64,000 nt of DNA from Comamonadaceae bacterium (lineage in GTDB: Bacteria; Pseudomonadota; Gammaproteobacteria; Burkholderiales; Burkholderiaceae_C): positions 1-64,000 of the forward strand of contig CANGIQ010000008.1 in the NCBI GenBank assembly GCA_947453965.1. Reading direction: 5' to 3'. Position 1 is the first letter of the stretch. The number at the start of each line of letters is the position of its first letter. The translations under genes and the position numbers were made by a program. Below are positions 48,026 through 56,607 of this stretch, in pieces. The notes beneath the pieces were generated by a model. The model saw only the letters and a program-made list of their open reading frames with translations, was not told where the DNA came from and did not search any database.

Positions 48026-50716
48026 ATGAGAAATACTTTGAAAGTAACCATGGTTTTTGATCGAATAAAAACTCTCAGCCGCGCGTGTGTGCTTGTTGTT
48101 GGCGTGTTCAGTTCGACGGCTTTGATCGCCCAGATACCGCAAGGCAGCCAAAGTCTTCAGTTGCCTCAGGGCATGCAAGGCGCTTTGGGTGGTATTTCGG
48201 GAGGCGCAAGTATCGGCGGAGGCCTTGGCAACTTGAGCCTGGGTTCGGCGGGTGCCAACGCCATTCGTTCATCTGACCCCTTGCCGATCAACCCCAATTT
48301 CAATATGCAAGGGATGTTTCAACCCTTGGAACCTCTCAAAGCCAACGATTTCCAAAAGTTTGTGCTCGAAACCACGGGCTACAAATTGCCGCTGTACGGC
48401 TCTGTGTTTTTCGAAAACCTGCAGTTCATTCAACGCAACCAGTTATCCAACCAGCCAGGGCCCAGCCCCTTTGCGCCCACCGAGAGTTCACCTGTCAGCG
48501 CCGACTATCCGCTGGGTCCAGGTGACCAGATTCTGATTCGAGGCTGGGGCTCGCTGGAAGTGGACGTGCGTGCTGTGGTGGACCGCAATGGCATGGTCAA
48601 TATCCCCAAGGTGGGTACCGTCTCGCTCGCTGGCGTGAAATTTGGTCAAGCAGAAGGCGTGATCAAAAATGCCGTCGGCAAGTACTACAAAGACTTCCAG
48701 CTCAGCGTGACCATCGGTCAATTGCGCACCATCACCGTCTATGTGGTGGGCCAAGCGCGTCGCCCAGGCAGTTATTCTTTGAGCAGTGTGTCCACCTTGT
48801 CGACGGGGTTGTTTGCCACAGGCGGCCCTAACGCCACGGGCTCTATGCGTCGTGTGCAGCTCAAGCGTGGCGGGCAAATCGTCACCGAATTTGACCTGTA
48901 TGCGTTCTTGGCGCAAGGCAACAGCGCGGGTGACGTCAAACTCGTGGATGGTGACATCATCGTGATTCCCCAGGCCGTGGGCCATGTTGCCTTGGTGGGC
49001 AAAGTCAACAACCCCGCCGTGTACGAAATGAAGTCCAGCAAAGAAACGCTGGAAGACTTGTTGGCTGTTGCCGGCGGCCTGCCTGTGGTGGCCGATCCGC
49101 GCCGTGCTGTGCTGGAGCGTCTCACCCCCAAAGACGCGCAACCTCGTCGCGTGCAAGACGTGGCGCTTGAAGGTGCGGGCCTCAAAACCGAGCTGCTCAA
49201 TGGCGACCTCATCACCGTACTGGCCATCACCCCAGAACTGTCCAACGCCGTCACCTTGCGCGGTAACGTGGCACAACCCTCGCGCATGGCTTGGCGCGAA
49301 GGCATGCGCGTGCGAGACCTCATTCCCAACAAAGAAGTGCTGATCAGCCGGGACTCGATTCGCCGTCAAAACGAAGTGCTGTTCGATGCCAACCAACGCG
49401 AGCGTGCCCTGCGTGAGCGAGAGCTCATGTCAGAAGACTTGTTGGACGACCCAGTGCTCGATTCACGTATTGACCAAAAGGGCATGCGTGAAGCGAGGCT
49501 GAAAGAAATGGCTGCAGCCGATAGGCCTAACCCAAGTGCAACGACCCCAGGAGCCCTTGTTAGCAACAAGCCCAGCGAGAAGTCGTATGACGGGCGAACC
49601 GCCATCATTGATAAAGAGTCTAGAACCATCGAGGGTTACCGCGAGTCGCGCCAAGCGCGCATGTTCTCTAACCAAGCGCCTATCAAGGTCAACGAGCGCA
49701 ACACCGTGCCTTCGGTGGCTGAGTCTGTGGGTAACCTGTACGACGAAATCAATTGGGACTATGCGGTGATTGAGCGGGTCGACCGCCAAAACCTCAATGT
49801 CAGCTTGGTGCCTTTTAATTTGGCGCGTGTTCTGAACGACGCCAAAGACCCCGACAACCAATTGCTGCAAGCGGGCGATGTAGTCACCGTTTTTTCTGTC
49901 AACGACATGCGTGTGCCCATTGCAAAACGCCGCATCATGGTGCGTGTTGAAGGCGAAGTGGCACAACCTGGCATCTATCAAGTCAAGTCGGGAGAAAACT
50001 TGGCAGATGTGTTGCAACGTGCAGGTGGCTTGACGCACGATGCGTATTTGTTTGGCTCAGCCTTTTACCGTGAAGACGTGCGCAAAAGCCAGGTTGAGAA
50101 CCTTGATAAGTTGGTTCGCCGTTTAGAAACCGAATCCAGTGCACAACTCGCCCAGGCCAGCCAAAGCTTGGGCGCTAGCTCTGACGCAGCCATCTCGCAG
50201 GCGCGTATTCTTGCGGCGCAGCAAGCTCAGCGCCAAGCGCTGGAGCGTGTGCGCAGCTTAAAACCCGAGGGGCGCATTGCTTTGGGGTTGGACCCACAGT
50301 TGTACAACTACATCAACAACTTGCCTGAAATCCGTTTGCAAAACGGCGACCGGTTGATCATTCCTACCCGGCCAGACTTTGTGTATGTCTATGGTGCAGT
50401 GAATACCGAATCTGCCTTGATCTTCAAAACCGGCAAAACCGTGCAAGATTATTTGAACGCCGCAGGCGTTGGCTCAGGGGCTGACCGCGATTCGGTGATT
50501 TTGATTCGCGCTGACGGCTCTGCTTTAACCAGCAATGGCGGCTGGTTTGGCTCGATCAACAGTGCCAAGGTCATGCCTGGCGATTCCATCGTCATGCCCG
50601 ATAAGTTGGACCGCGAGGCGGTGTGGAGCGCTGTGATTCGCAATGCCAAAGACATCACCCAAATCTTCTACCAATTGGGCTTAGGCGCAGCCGGTTTGAA
50701 GGCCTTGGGCTATTAA
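48026..50716 (+). CDS. Large SLBB-domain polysaccharide export protein (Wza-like)
   Basis: An 896-aa outer-membrane/periplasmic export protein with a signal peptide (ACVLVVGVFSSTALIAQ). The Poly_export domain lies around residues 155-240 (DYPLGPGDQILIRGWGSLEVDV), followed by several SLBB repeats (ITVYVVGQARRPGSYSL; HVALVGKVNNPAVYEM; RIMVRVEGEVAQPGIYQV; FVYVYGAVNTESALIF). It is more than twice the length of E. coli Wza (about 380 aa) and has a charged linker near residues 430-540. ATG 48050 with an upstream GAAAG is an alternative start. It forms the exit route for the polymer. Confidence 0.88.
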   Translation: MRNTLKVTMVFDRIKTLSRACVLVVGVFSSTALIAQIPQGSQSLQLPQGMQGALGGISGGASIGGGLGNLSLGSAGANAIRSSDPLPINPNFNMQGMFQPLEPLKANDFQKFVLETTGYKLPLYGSVFFENLQFIQRNQLSNQPGPSPFAPTESSPVSADYPLGPGDQILIRGWGSLEVDVRAVVDRNGMVNIPKVGTVSLAGVKFGQAEGVIKNAVGKYYKDFQLSVTIGQLRTITVYVVGQARRPGSYSLSSVSTLSTGLFATGGPNATGSMRRVQLKRGGQIVTEFDLYAFLAQGNSAGDVKLVDGDIIVIPQAVGHVALVGKVNNPAVYEMKSSKETLEDLLAVAGGLPVVADPRRAVLERLTPKDAQPRRVQDVALEGAGLKTELLNGDLITVLAITPELSNAVTLRGNVAQPSRMAWREGMRVRDLIPNKEVLISRDSIRRQNEVLFDANQRERALRERELMSEDLLDDPVLDSRIDQKGMREARLKEMAAADRPNPSATTPGALVSNKPSEKSYDGRTAIIDKESRTIEGYRESRQARMFSNQAPIKVNERNTVPSVAESVGNLYDEINWDYAVIERVDRQNLNVSLVPFNLARVLNDAKDPDNQLLQAGDVVTVFSVNDMRVPIAKRRIMVRVEGEVAQPGIYQVKSGENLADVLQRAGGLTHDAYLFGSAFYREDVRKSQVENLDKLVRRLETESSAQLAQASQSLGASSDAAISQARILAAQQAQRQALERVRSLKPEGRIALGLDPQLYNYINNLPEIRLQNGDRLIIPTRPDFVYVYGAVNTESALIFKTGKTVQDYLNAAGVGSGADRDSVILIRADGSALTSNGGWFGSINSAKVMPGDSIVMPDKLDREAVWSAVIRNAKDITQIFYQLGLGAAGLKALGY

Positions 50717-50725
50717 GGATTGCAG

Positions 50726-51913
50726 ATGTCTGACTTGAACCAAACTGCAACCGTGGCTGCTGAGGCCGAAGAAGATGAAATCAGCCTGATCGACTTGGCC
50801 ATTACCCTGGGGGAAGAAAAGAAAACCCTGTTTGCGGTGCCCGCCATTACCACCACACTGGCGATTGTGGTGAGCTTATTAATGACGCCCATCTTCACTG
50901 CTAAAACTGTGATGATGCCGCCTCAGCAGCAGCAAAGTGGTGCGGCTTCTGCTCTGGCGAGTTTAGGCGCGCTTGCTGGACTAGCTGGTGGGGCTGCAGG
51001 TATCAAGAGCCCGGATGAGATGTATATCGCCTTTATGCAAGGCGAGAGCTTGCAAAATGCGGTGATCAAGAAGCTTGATCTTCAAGCGCGTTACGAGAAG
51101 AAAACGCTTTTCGAAACCCGCGAGCATTTGAAGCAAACCGTCAAAATCGCTTCAGACAAAAAGTCAGGCCTTATTACCATTGAGGCCGACGACAAAGACC
51201 CAGAGTTTGCAGCCAAGCTGGCCAACGCACATGTAGACGAGCTCCGTAGTCTGATGGGTCGTTTGGCGGTCACAGATGCCCAGCAGCGCCGACTGTTCTT
51301 TGAGCAAGCGATTGCCAGAAACCAAACCGAGTTGGCAGAGGCGGAAGCAAATTTCCGCACTGCCAAAGAAAAGTCGGGCATGCAAGTTACAGCGGTTATT
51401 GCAGAAACGGCAGTCAGAGCTGGCGCTGAAATGCGAGCTCAGATAGCCGCCAAAGAAGTGCAACTAGCTGCCATGAGCAACTTTGCCACTCCACAAAACC
51501 CAGACGTTCAACGCTTGGCTGGGGAATTGTCAGCTTTGCGCTCACAGTTAAAAAAGTTAGAGCAAGGCTCAGGTGGAGACGAAAAATCTTCACCCATGCA
51601 GCAATTGGCCGTTAAGTCTTACCGTGACATCAAAGCCCGTGAAGCCATGGCGGGAGTGCTGGTCGCGCAGTATGAGTCTGCCCGTGTGGATGAGTCTAAA
51701 GAAGGACCGCTGATCCAGCAGGTTGATGTGGCCGTTGCGCCAGAACGTAAATCTAAACCTAAGCGCGCCATTATTGTCATTGTCTCGGCATTTGCTGGCT
51801 TGTTCTTGGGCGTTCTAATTGCTTTTGTGCGACGTGCATTACGCAAAGCCTCAGAAGATCCGCAAAGCGCTTCGCAAATGGCAATGCTCAGAGCTGCTTG
51901 GCGTTGGAAGTAA
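50726..51913 (+). CDS. Wzz-type polysaccharide chain-length/co-polymerase protein
   Basis: A 395-aa inner-membrane protein with two transmembrane segments (about 37-58 and 352-376) flanking a large periplasmic coiled-coil region. The N-terminal EDEISLIDLAITLGEEKKTLFAVP matches the Wzz domain, and the proline-containing VAVAPERKSKPKRAIIV precedes TM2. There is no C-terminal tyrosine-kinase domain, so it is PCP-1/PCP-2b-like. AAGGAT precedes the ATG. It controls polymer length with the SLBB protein. Confidence 0.88.
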   Translation: MSDLNQTATVAAEAEEDEISLIDLAITLGEEKKTLFAVPAITTTLAIVVSLLMTPIFTAKTVMMPPQQQQSGAASALASLGALAGLAGGAAGIKSPDEMYIAFMQGESLQNAVIKKLDLQARYEKKTLFETREHLKQTVKIASDKKSGLITIEADDKDPEFAAKLANAHVDELRSLMGRLAVTDAQQRRLFFEQAIARNQTELAEAEANFRTAKEKSGMQVTAVIAETAVRAGAEMRAQIAAKEVQLAAMSNFATPQNPDVQRLAGELSALRSQLKKLEQGSGGDEKSSPMQQLAVKSYRDIKAREAMAGVLVAQYESARVDESKEGPLIQQVDVAVAPERKSKPKRAIIVIVSAFAGLFLGVLIAFVRRALRKASEDPQSASQMAMLRAAWRWK

Positions 51914-51919
51914 TCTCTT

Positions 51920-53032
51920 ATGGAACTGGCTATCAACTGGACTGTGTTGTTGCTCAGCTTATTGGTAGCAGTTACCGTGACTGGTTTTTTTGCGCTCTCC
52001 AAAGTTCAGTTTGGTTCAGACAAAGACGCAGGCGTTCAAAAGTTTCACACCAAGCCTACATCACGCTTAGGCGGGGTGGGAATATCCATGGGGCTTGCCA
52101 GTGGTGTGTGGTTTTCTCAAACCTATTACCCTCATGACGCTTTACTTGGCGTGTGGCTGCTGGTGGCGTCTTTGCCTGTATTTTTAGGGGGCTTGGTCGA
52201 AGACCTCACTCACAAAGTGACCCCTCGCATGCGATTGTGTTTGGCCTGTTTATCTTCTAGTGCTGTGTACGCTCTTTTTCATTTGGGCGTGACACGCACA
52301 GATATTGCGGTTTTAGATTGGTTGTTGACTTTTCCTGGCGTAGCCTTGGTATTGACTCTTCTTGTCGTTGCGGGGTTTATCAACTCCGTCAACATCATCG
52401 ATGGTTTTCATGGCTTAGCCTCCGGCACGGTCATCATCATGCTGCTGGGGCTAGCCAGCTTGGCCATGCGTGTGGATGATGGCGTGGTGTTCAGATTGAG
52501 CCTGATTACCGCCGTAGCCACACTTGGTTTTGCCATTTGGAACTGGCCCTTTGGCAAGATATTTTTGGGCGATGGCGGCGCGTATTTACTGGGCCTGTGG
52601 GTGGTAGAGCTGGGGCTGTTGCTGCCCCACAGAAGCCAAGCCATTTCGCCTATGGCACCCGTGTTGGTCGGTGTGTACCCGCTGCTAGAAACGCTTTACA
52701 GCATGTATAGGCGCAAATTTGTTCGTGCGCATCCCATTAATCATCCGGATGCTTTGCATTTGCATACCTTGATTTACCGACGTTTAATTTTGAATCCCGC
52801 ACTAGATATATCCGACCAAAGTAAAAACCGCGCAAACGCGCAAGTCGCTTTGATTGTTTGGGGATTTGCTGCCACGCCCGCTGTGCTGGCTGTGTATTTT
52901 TATGAACAAACCAATATGCTGTTGGCGTTTATTGGTCTGCTTGCTTTGGCTTATGTTTATTTTTACGGATTGTTAATCAAGTTTAAGGCACCTGTATTTT
53001 TAATGTCTGAAAGTCGCAGAGCAGGACGCTAG
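51920..53032 (+). CDS. WecA-like undecaprenyl-phosphate glycosyl-1-phosphate transferase
   Basis: A 370-aa polyprenyl-phosphate sugar-phosphate transferase (glycosyltransferase family 4, PNPT). About ten hydrophobic segments are present. Catalytic motifs include the DED-like HTKPTSRLGGVGI, NSVNIIDGFHGLASG, FLGDGGAYLLG and a C-terminal HPDALHLHTL histidine motif. It starts the repeat unit by moving a HexNAc-1-phosphate onto undecaprenyl phosphate; the sugar is probably a GlcNAc-type derivative. Last gene before the operon break. Confidence 0.88.
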   Translation: MELAINWTVLLLSLLVAVTVTGFFALSKVQFGSDKDAGVQKFHTKPTSRLGGVGISMGLASGVWFSQTYYPHDALLGVWLLVASLPVFLGGLVEDLTHKVTPRMRLCLACLSSSAVYALFHLGVTRTDIAVLDWLLTFPGVALVLTLLVVAGFINSVNIIDGFHGLASGTVIIMLLGLASLAMRVDDGVVFRLSLITAVATLGFAIWNWPFGKIFLGDGGAYLLGLWVVELGLLLPHRSQAISPMAPVLVGVYPLLETLYSMYRRKFVRAHPINHPDALHLHTLIYRRLILNPALDISDQSKNRANAQVALIVWGFAATPAVLAVYFYEQTNMLLAFIGLLALAYVYFYGLLIKFKAPVFLMSESRRAGR

Positions 53033-53053
53033 TTAAAAAAGTAGATCTGATAA

Positions 53054-53312
53054 CAGGAGTTAGCGGGCGAGGTGGAAATTAGCCACGTACAGGAGATGCA
53101 TCAAGATGCCGAAAGCTCCTACGGATCCGACCTGCCCAACCTGGTGGCGGTCAAGGGCTACCCACAAGCTGTTGAACAATGAGGCCGTCAAAAGCTACAT
53201 CCAACGCCACGAACCTGAGATCTTGGGGCAGTTCGAACTGGTGGTGAACACCGTCAGCATGGAGGAGGCTGTCCAGCAGCAGGTCAATACCACCTCAGCA
53301 GAAGTCAGCTAA
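53054..53312 (+). pseudogene. Decayed RepB/ParB-like C-terminal fragment
   Basis: Two frames read as one protein if a small indel near 53162 is corrected. The first gives ...HQDAESSYGSDLPNLVAVKGY, the second KLLNNEAVKSYIQRHEPEI and onward to a stop at 53312. The pattern YG...NLV.(A/V)(R/K)GY..KLL.N..V..Y...H.PEIL..F resembles the C-terminus of RepB/ParB-type plasmid partition proteins, from memory. No start, N-terminal domain or partner gene is present. It sits in a 401-base gap between the EPS blocks and suggests a past insertion or recombination. The rest of the gap is AT-rich leader. Confidence 0.5.
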
Positions 53313-53384
53313 GCGTCAAAACATTAATGGTTTCGATAAATATTTTTTTGTTGTCATAGAAAATTCATCTACTAGAAGTTAGAA

Positions 53385-53402
53385 TTGTTCGAATTCGTAC
53401 AA
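53385..53402. promoter_or_regulatory. Near-perfect palindrome upstream of the MarR-type EPS regulator
   Basis: TTGTTCGAATTCGTACAA pairs 8 of 9 base pairs about its GAATTC centre. It lies about 80 bases before the regulator ATG and 53 before the ops element, in AT-rich DNA suited to a promoter. Size and symmetry fit a MarR dimer site, so autoregulation is likely but not shown. Confidence 0.55.
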
Positions 53403-53454
53403 ACGTTCCCTTGCAGAACAGCTCCTAACGCGCTTGCCGATCGTGACACGGCAC

Positions 53455-53466
53455 GGCGGTAGCGTG
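53455..53466 (+). promoter_or_regulatory. ops element (RfaH recruitment/pause site)
   Basis: GGCGGTAGCGTG matches the E. coli ops consensus GGCGGTAG-NN-TG at every fixed position. It lies on the coding strand 15 bases before the regulator ATG, in the 5' leader of a long glycan operon, the exact setting of ops elements in enterobacteria. An RfaH-like gene is at 46741. The following start lacks a clear Shine-Dalgarno, also typical of RfaH-dependent operons. Confidence 0.8.
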
Positions 53467-53481
53467 GACAAAATCCCTCAC

Positions 53482-53853
53482 ATGACCAGCCGCCGATCCC
53501 AGCTTCAGGAAGACACCTACTTTCGAATCTTACGCATGCTGCAAGACAACCCCGATATGACCCAGCGCGAGATTGCAGAAAAGCTGGGTGTCAGCACCAG
53601 CGGGCTTAACTACTGCCTAAAAGCGTTGATCGACAAGGGTTTGGTCAAGGCGCAGAACTTCAGCCTAAGCAAGAATAAGTTTGGGTACATCTACGTGCTT
53701 ACGCCGCAGGGTTTGGCCGAAAAGGCGCAGCTGACAGGGCGCTTTCTCAGCCGAAAGTTGCAAGAGTACGAAGCTCTTCGGGTTGAGATTGATGCATTAA
53801 GTGCCGAAGCTGATGCCAATAATTTCAAAGAATATAAGGGGGGTACCCTTTGA
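53482..53853 (+). CDS. MarR-type EPS-associated transcriptional regulator
   Basis: A 123-aa winged-helix protein with the EPS-associated MarR pattern: [48 protein letters not shown], then [33 protein letters not shown]. Such small regulators sit at the head of exopolysaccharide loci in many proteobacteria. ATG 53482 gives the family N-terminus; an upstream TTG at 53434 would place the ops element inside the gene. Its stop overlaps the ugd start (TTGA). Confidence 0.88.
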   Translation: MTSRRSQLQEDTYFRILRMLQDNPDMTQREIAEKLGVSTSGLNYCLKALIDKGLVKAQNFSLSKNKFGYIYVLTPQGLAEKAQLTGRFLSRKLQEYEALRVEIDALSAEADANNFKEYKGGTL

Positions 53854-55052
53854 AAATCGCTATCGCTGGCACCGGATATGTCGGATTATCTAACGCCATA
53901 CTTCTCGCTCAGCACCATCAAGTGGTGGCGCTAGACATCGCGTCCGCCAAGGTCGACCAGATTAATAGCAAACAGTCTCCAATAGAAGACCCAGACGTTG
54001 AGTACTTTCTGCAGCATAAGCCCCTCAATCTGCACGCCACCCTAGACAAACACGAAGCCTACCAAGGTGCAGACTACGTAATTATTGCCACCCCTACCGA
54101 CTATGACCCCACGACCAACTACTTCAATACCAAAAGCATCGAAGCGGTCATTAATGATGTAATGGCCATTAATCCCCAGGCGGTCATGGTAATCAAGAGC
54201 ACCGTACCGGTGGGTTACACCGCCAAAACTTCCCAAACCCTGGGCACGCGCAATCTACTGTTTAGTCCCGAGTTTTTGCGTGAAGGTAAGGCTCTTCATG
54301 ACAACCTGCACCCCAGCCGGATTGTGGTTGGCGAGCAGAGCGAGCGCGCCAAAGCCTTTGCCAACTTGCTCGAACAAGGCGCCATAAAGCAAAAGGTGCC
54401 TGTGCTGCTCACTCAAAGTACCGAGGCAGAGGCTATCAAGCTCTTTGCCAACACATATTTGGCCATGCGCGTGGCCTACTTTAATGAGCTAGATACTTAC
54501 GCAGCTACCCATGGCCTAGACACCCGGCAGATCATTGACGGGGTGTGCCTAGACTCCCGTATTGGGAGTCACTATAACAACCCCAGCTTTGGTTATGGTG
54601 GCTACTGCTTGCCTAAAGACACCAAGCAGCTTTTGGCCAACTACCAAGACGTACCTCAAACGCTCATCCAAGCCATCGTCAGCGCCAACAGCACCCGCAA
54701 AGACTTTATCGCCCAAGAGGTGGTTCAGCGTGCTGAGACTCAAGTTCTACAGAGCGGCCATAACTATGCGAAGCCTGTTGTTGGCATTTATCGCCTTATT
54801 ATGAAAGCCGGTAGCGATAACTATCGTGCGAGCGCTATACAAGGGGTGATGAAGCGAATTAAGGCCAAAGGCATCGAGGTTATTGTTTACGAACCTGTTT
54901 TAAATCAGGCTGATTTTTACCATTCCAAGGTGGTTAACGACCTTACTGCATTTAAGCAACAGGCCAGCGTCATCATCGCTAATAGGCTAACAGAGGCACT
55001 TAGCGATGTAGTAGGTAAGGTCTATACGCGTGATCTTTTCGGTAACGATTAA
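53850..55052 (+). CDS. ugd: UDP-glucose 6-dehydrogenase
   Basis: A 400-aa NAD enzyme oxidising UDP-glucose to UDP-glucuronate. NAD motif is [11 protein letters not shown] at the N-terminus; the catalytic segment [12 protein letters not shown] has Cys253; [13 protein letters not shown] and KSTVPVGYT are conserved. The sequence is of the short E. coli Ugd type (388 aa), not the WbpA UDP-GlcNAc dehydrogenase type. TTG start overlaps the regulator stop. It supplies glucuronate for the polymer, the substrate class of the C5-epimerase downstream. Confidence 0.92.
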   Translation: MKIAIAGTGYVGLSNAILLAQHHQVVALDIASAKVDQINSKQSPIEDPDVEYFLQHKPLNLHATLDKHEAYQGADYVIIATPTDYDPTTNYFNTKSIEAVINDVMAINPQAVMVIKSTVPVGYTAKTSQTLGTRNLLFSPEFLREGKALHDNLHPSRIVVGEQSERAKAFANLLEQGAIKQKVPVLLTQSTEAEAIKLFANTYLAMRVAYFNELDTYAATHGLDTRQIIDGVCLDSRIGSHYNNPSFGYGGYCLPKDTKQLLANYQDVPQTLIQAIVSANSTRKDFIAQEVVQRAETQVLQSGHNYAKPVVGIYRLIMKAGSDNYRASAIQGVMKRIKAKGIEVIVYEPVLNQADFYHSKVVNDLTAFKQQASVIIANRLTEALSDVVGKVYTRDLFGND

Positions 55053-55067
55053 ATTTAAGAGGGAAAA

Positions 55068-56129
55068 ATGCTGAAATTTGCATTGGTTGGTTGTGGTCGT
55101 ATTGCCAAGCGTCACTCGGAATTGTTGGGGCTTGGCCAGATTGAGGGTGCGCAGTTAGTAGCGGCGTGTGATTTGTTGGAAGAAAAAGCCAGAAAAATCG
55201 GCGAGCAGTTTTCTGTGCCTTATTTCACAGACATGCATCAGATGATGCAAAGTGAAAATATTGATGTTGTCGTTGTGCTAACGGAGAGCGGAAATCACGC
55301 TAAGAACGTGGTTGATCTAGCGCAATATGGCAAACACATCGTAGTAGAAAAGCCAATGGCTTTAACGCTCGACGATGCCGACGCGATGATTCAAGCCTGT
55401 GACAAGACTGGCGCGAAGCTGTTTGTTGTCAAGCAAAATCGATTTAATGTTCCAGTTGTGAAGTTGCGTGAAGCGCTCGAGCAAGGGCGATTTGGAAAGT
55501 TGGTTCTGGGTACAGTCCGCGTACGCTGGTGTCGTCCCCAAGATTATTACGATCAAGCGCCATGGCGTGGAACTTGGGCAATGGATGGTGGAGTTTTGAC
55601 AAACCAAGCAAGTCATCATGTCGATATGCTCGAATGGATGATGGGCGACGTAGAAAGTGTATTCGCGAGGAGCGCAACGGCACTGGCGAATATTGAAGCA
55701 GAAGACACAGCGGTGGTCACACTCAAGTTCCGTAATGGTGCCCTCGGTGTGATTGAGGCCACAACGGCAACGCGCCCTAAGGACCTGGAGGGATCGATAT
55801 CAGTGTTGGGCGAAGGTGGCACGGTGGAAATTGCTGGATTTGCTGTCAACAAGATGAAGACTTGGAATTTTGTAGAGGCTAAGCCCGGCGACGAGGACGT
55901 TATGGAAAAATACTCCGTCAATCCTCCAAGCGTATACGGTTTTGGGCATCAAGCTTACTATGAATATGTCGTTGACTGTATCAGCAACAACGGTCCGCAT
56001 CTTGTAGATGGCCTTGTCGGAAGAAAGAGTCTTGAATTAATTAATGCGATATATGAATCCGTCGAGACGGGTAAAGAAGTCTACTTGCGGTTCCGTCCAA
56101 AGCACTGCAAGCTCGGGGGCTCATTTTGA
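55068..56129 (+). CDS. Gfo/Idh/MocA oxidoreductase (WbpB/GnnA-like)
   Basis: A 353-aa NAD(P)-dependent sugar-nucleotide oxidoreductase. The Rossmann start is FALVGCGRIAKRHSELL; the conserved VVEKPMALTLDDADAMI and DGGVLTNQASHHVDMLEWMMGD are typical of the WbpB/WlbA/GnnA group that oxidises C3 of UDP-HexNAc sugars. It precedes an acetyltransferase (TTGA overlap) and an aminotransferase, so together they would make a 3-acetamido sugar. Whether the substrate is UDP-GlcNAc or UDP-GlcNAcA cannot be told. Confidence 0.85.
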   Translation: MLKFALVGCGRIAKRHSELLGLGQIEGAQLVAACDLLEEKARKIGEQFSVPYFTDMHQMMQSENIDVVVVLTESGNHAKNVVDLAQYGKHIVVEKPMALTLDDADAMIQACDKTGAKLFVVKQNRFNVPVVKLREALEQGRFGKLVLGTVRVRWCRPQDYYDQAPWRGTWAMDGGVLTNQASHHVDMLEWMMGDVESVFARSATALANIEAEDTAVVTLKFRNGALGVIEATTATRPKDLEGSISVLGEGGTVEIAGFAVNKMKTWNFVEAKPGDEDVMEKYSVNPPSVYGFGHQAYYEYVVDCISNNGPHLVDGLVGRKSLELINAIYESVETGKEVYLRFRPKHCKLGGSF

Positions 56130-56596
56130 ACCAACCCAAAATCAAAGAGGCCCGGATTGTCAATGTCAAGTTTGGCGATGGCGTGACTGTTGTCAACCCA
56201 GTCAACCTTTATGGGTGTGCGATTGGCAGTAACGTCTTTGTCGGACCTTTTGTTGAAATTCAAAAAGATGTGAATATCGGCGAACGCACCAAAATTCAGT
56301 CTCATTCCTTCATTTGTGAGTTGGTTGACATAGGAAAAGATTGCTTCGTCGGTCATGGTGTGATGTTTATTAATGACACCTTCGTTAAGGGCGGACCAGC
56401 AAGAGGAGATAAGTCGCTTTGGATGCAAACTAAAATCGGCGATAACGTTTCAATTGGGAGTAATGCCACCATTCTCCCAGTTACTGTATGCGCCAACGTT
56501 GTTATTGGTGCCGGCTCCGTAGTGACTAAAGACATAAAGGCCCCAGGAGTCTATGTCGGTAACCCAGCCAAGTTCATCAAGAAACTATCTGATTGA
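56126..56596 (+). CDS. Left-handed beta-helix N-acetyltransferase (WbpD-like)
   Basis: A 156-aa hexapeptide-repeat acetyltransferase. Repeats such as GCAIGSNVFVGPFVEIQKDVNIGERTKIQSHSF and VSIGSNATILPVTVCANVVIGAGSVVTKDI are clear, with a terminal GNPAKFIKKL. It would N-acetylate the 3-amino group made by the next gene's aminotransferase. Slightly shorter than WbpD (about 190 aa). The start is TTG 56126, overlapping the previous stop. Confidence 0.87.
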   Translation: MNQPKIKEARIVNVKFGDGVTVVNPVNLYGCAIGSNVFVGPFVEIQKDVNIGERTKIQSHSFICELVDIGKDCFVGHGVMFINDTFVKGGPARGDKSLWMQTKIGDNVSIGSNATILPVTVCANVVIGAGSVVTKDIKAPGVYVGNPAKFIKKLSD

Positions 56597-56607
56597 AAAT
56601 CTAAACC

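Noticed and set aside
53850-55052. Reading ugd as a WbpA-type UDP-GlcNAc 6-dehydrogenase
   Set aside because: Length (400 aa) and N-terminus match the short E. coli Ugd type; WbpA proteins are about 430 aa with a different start.
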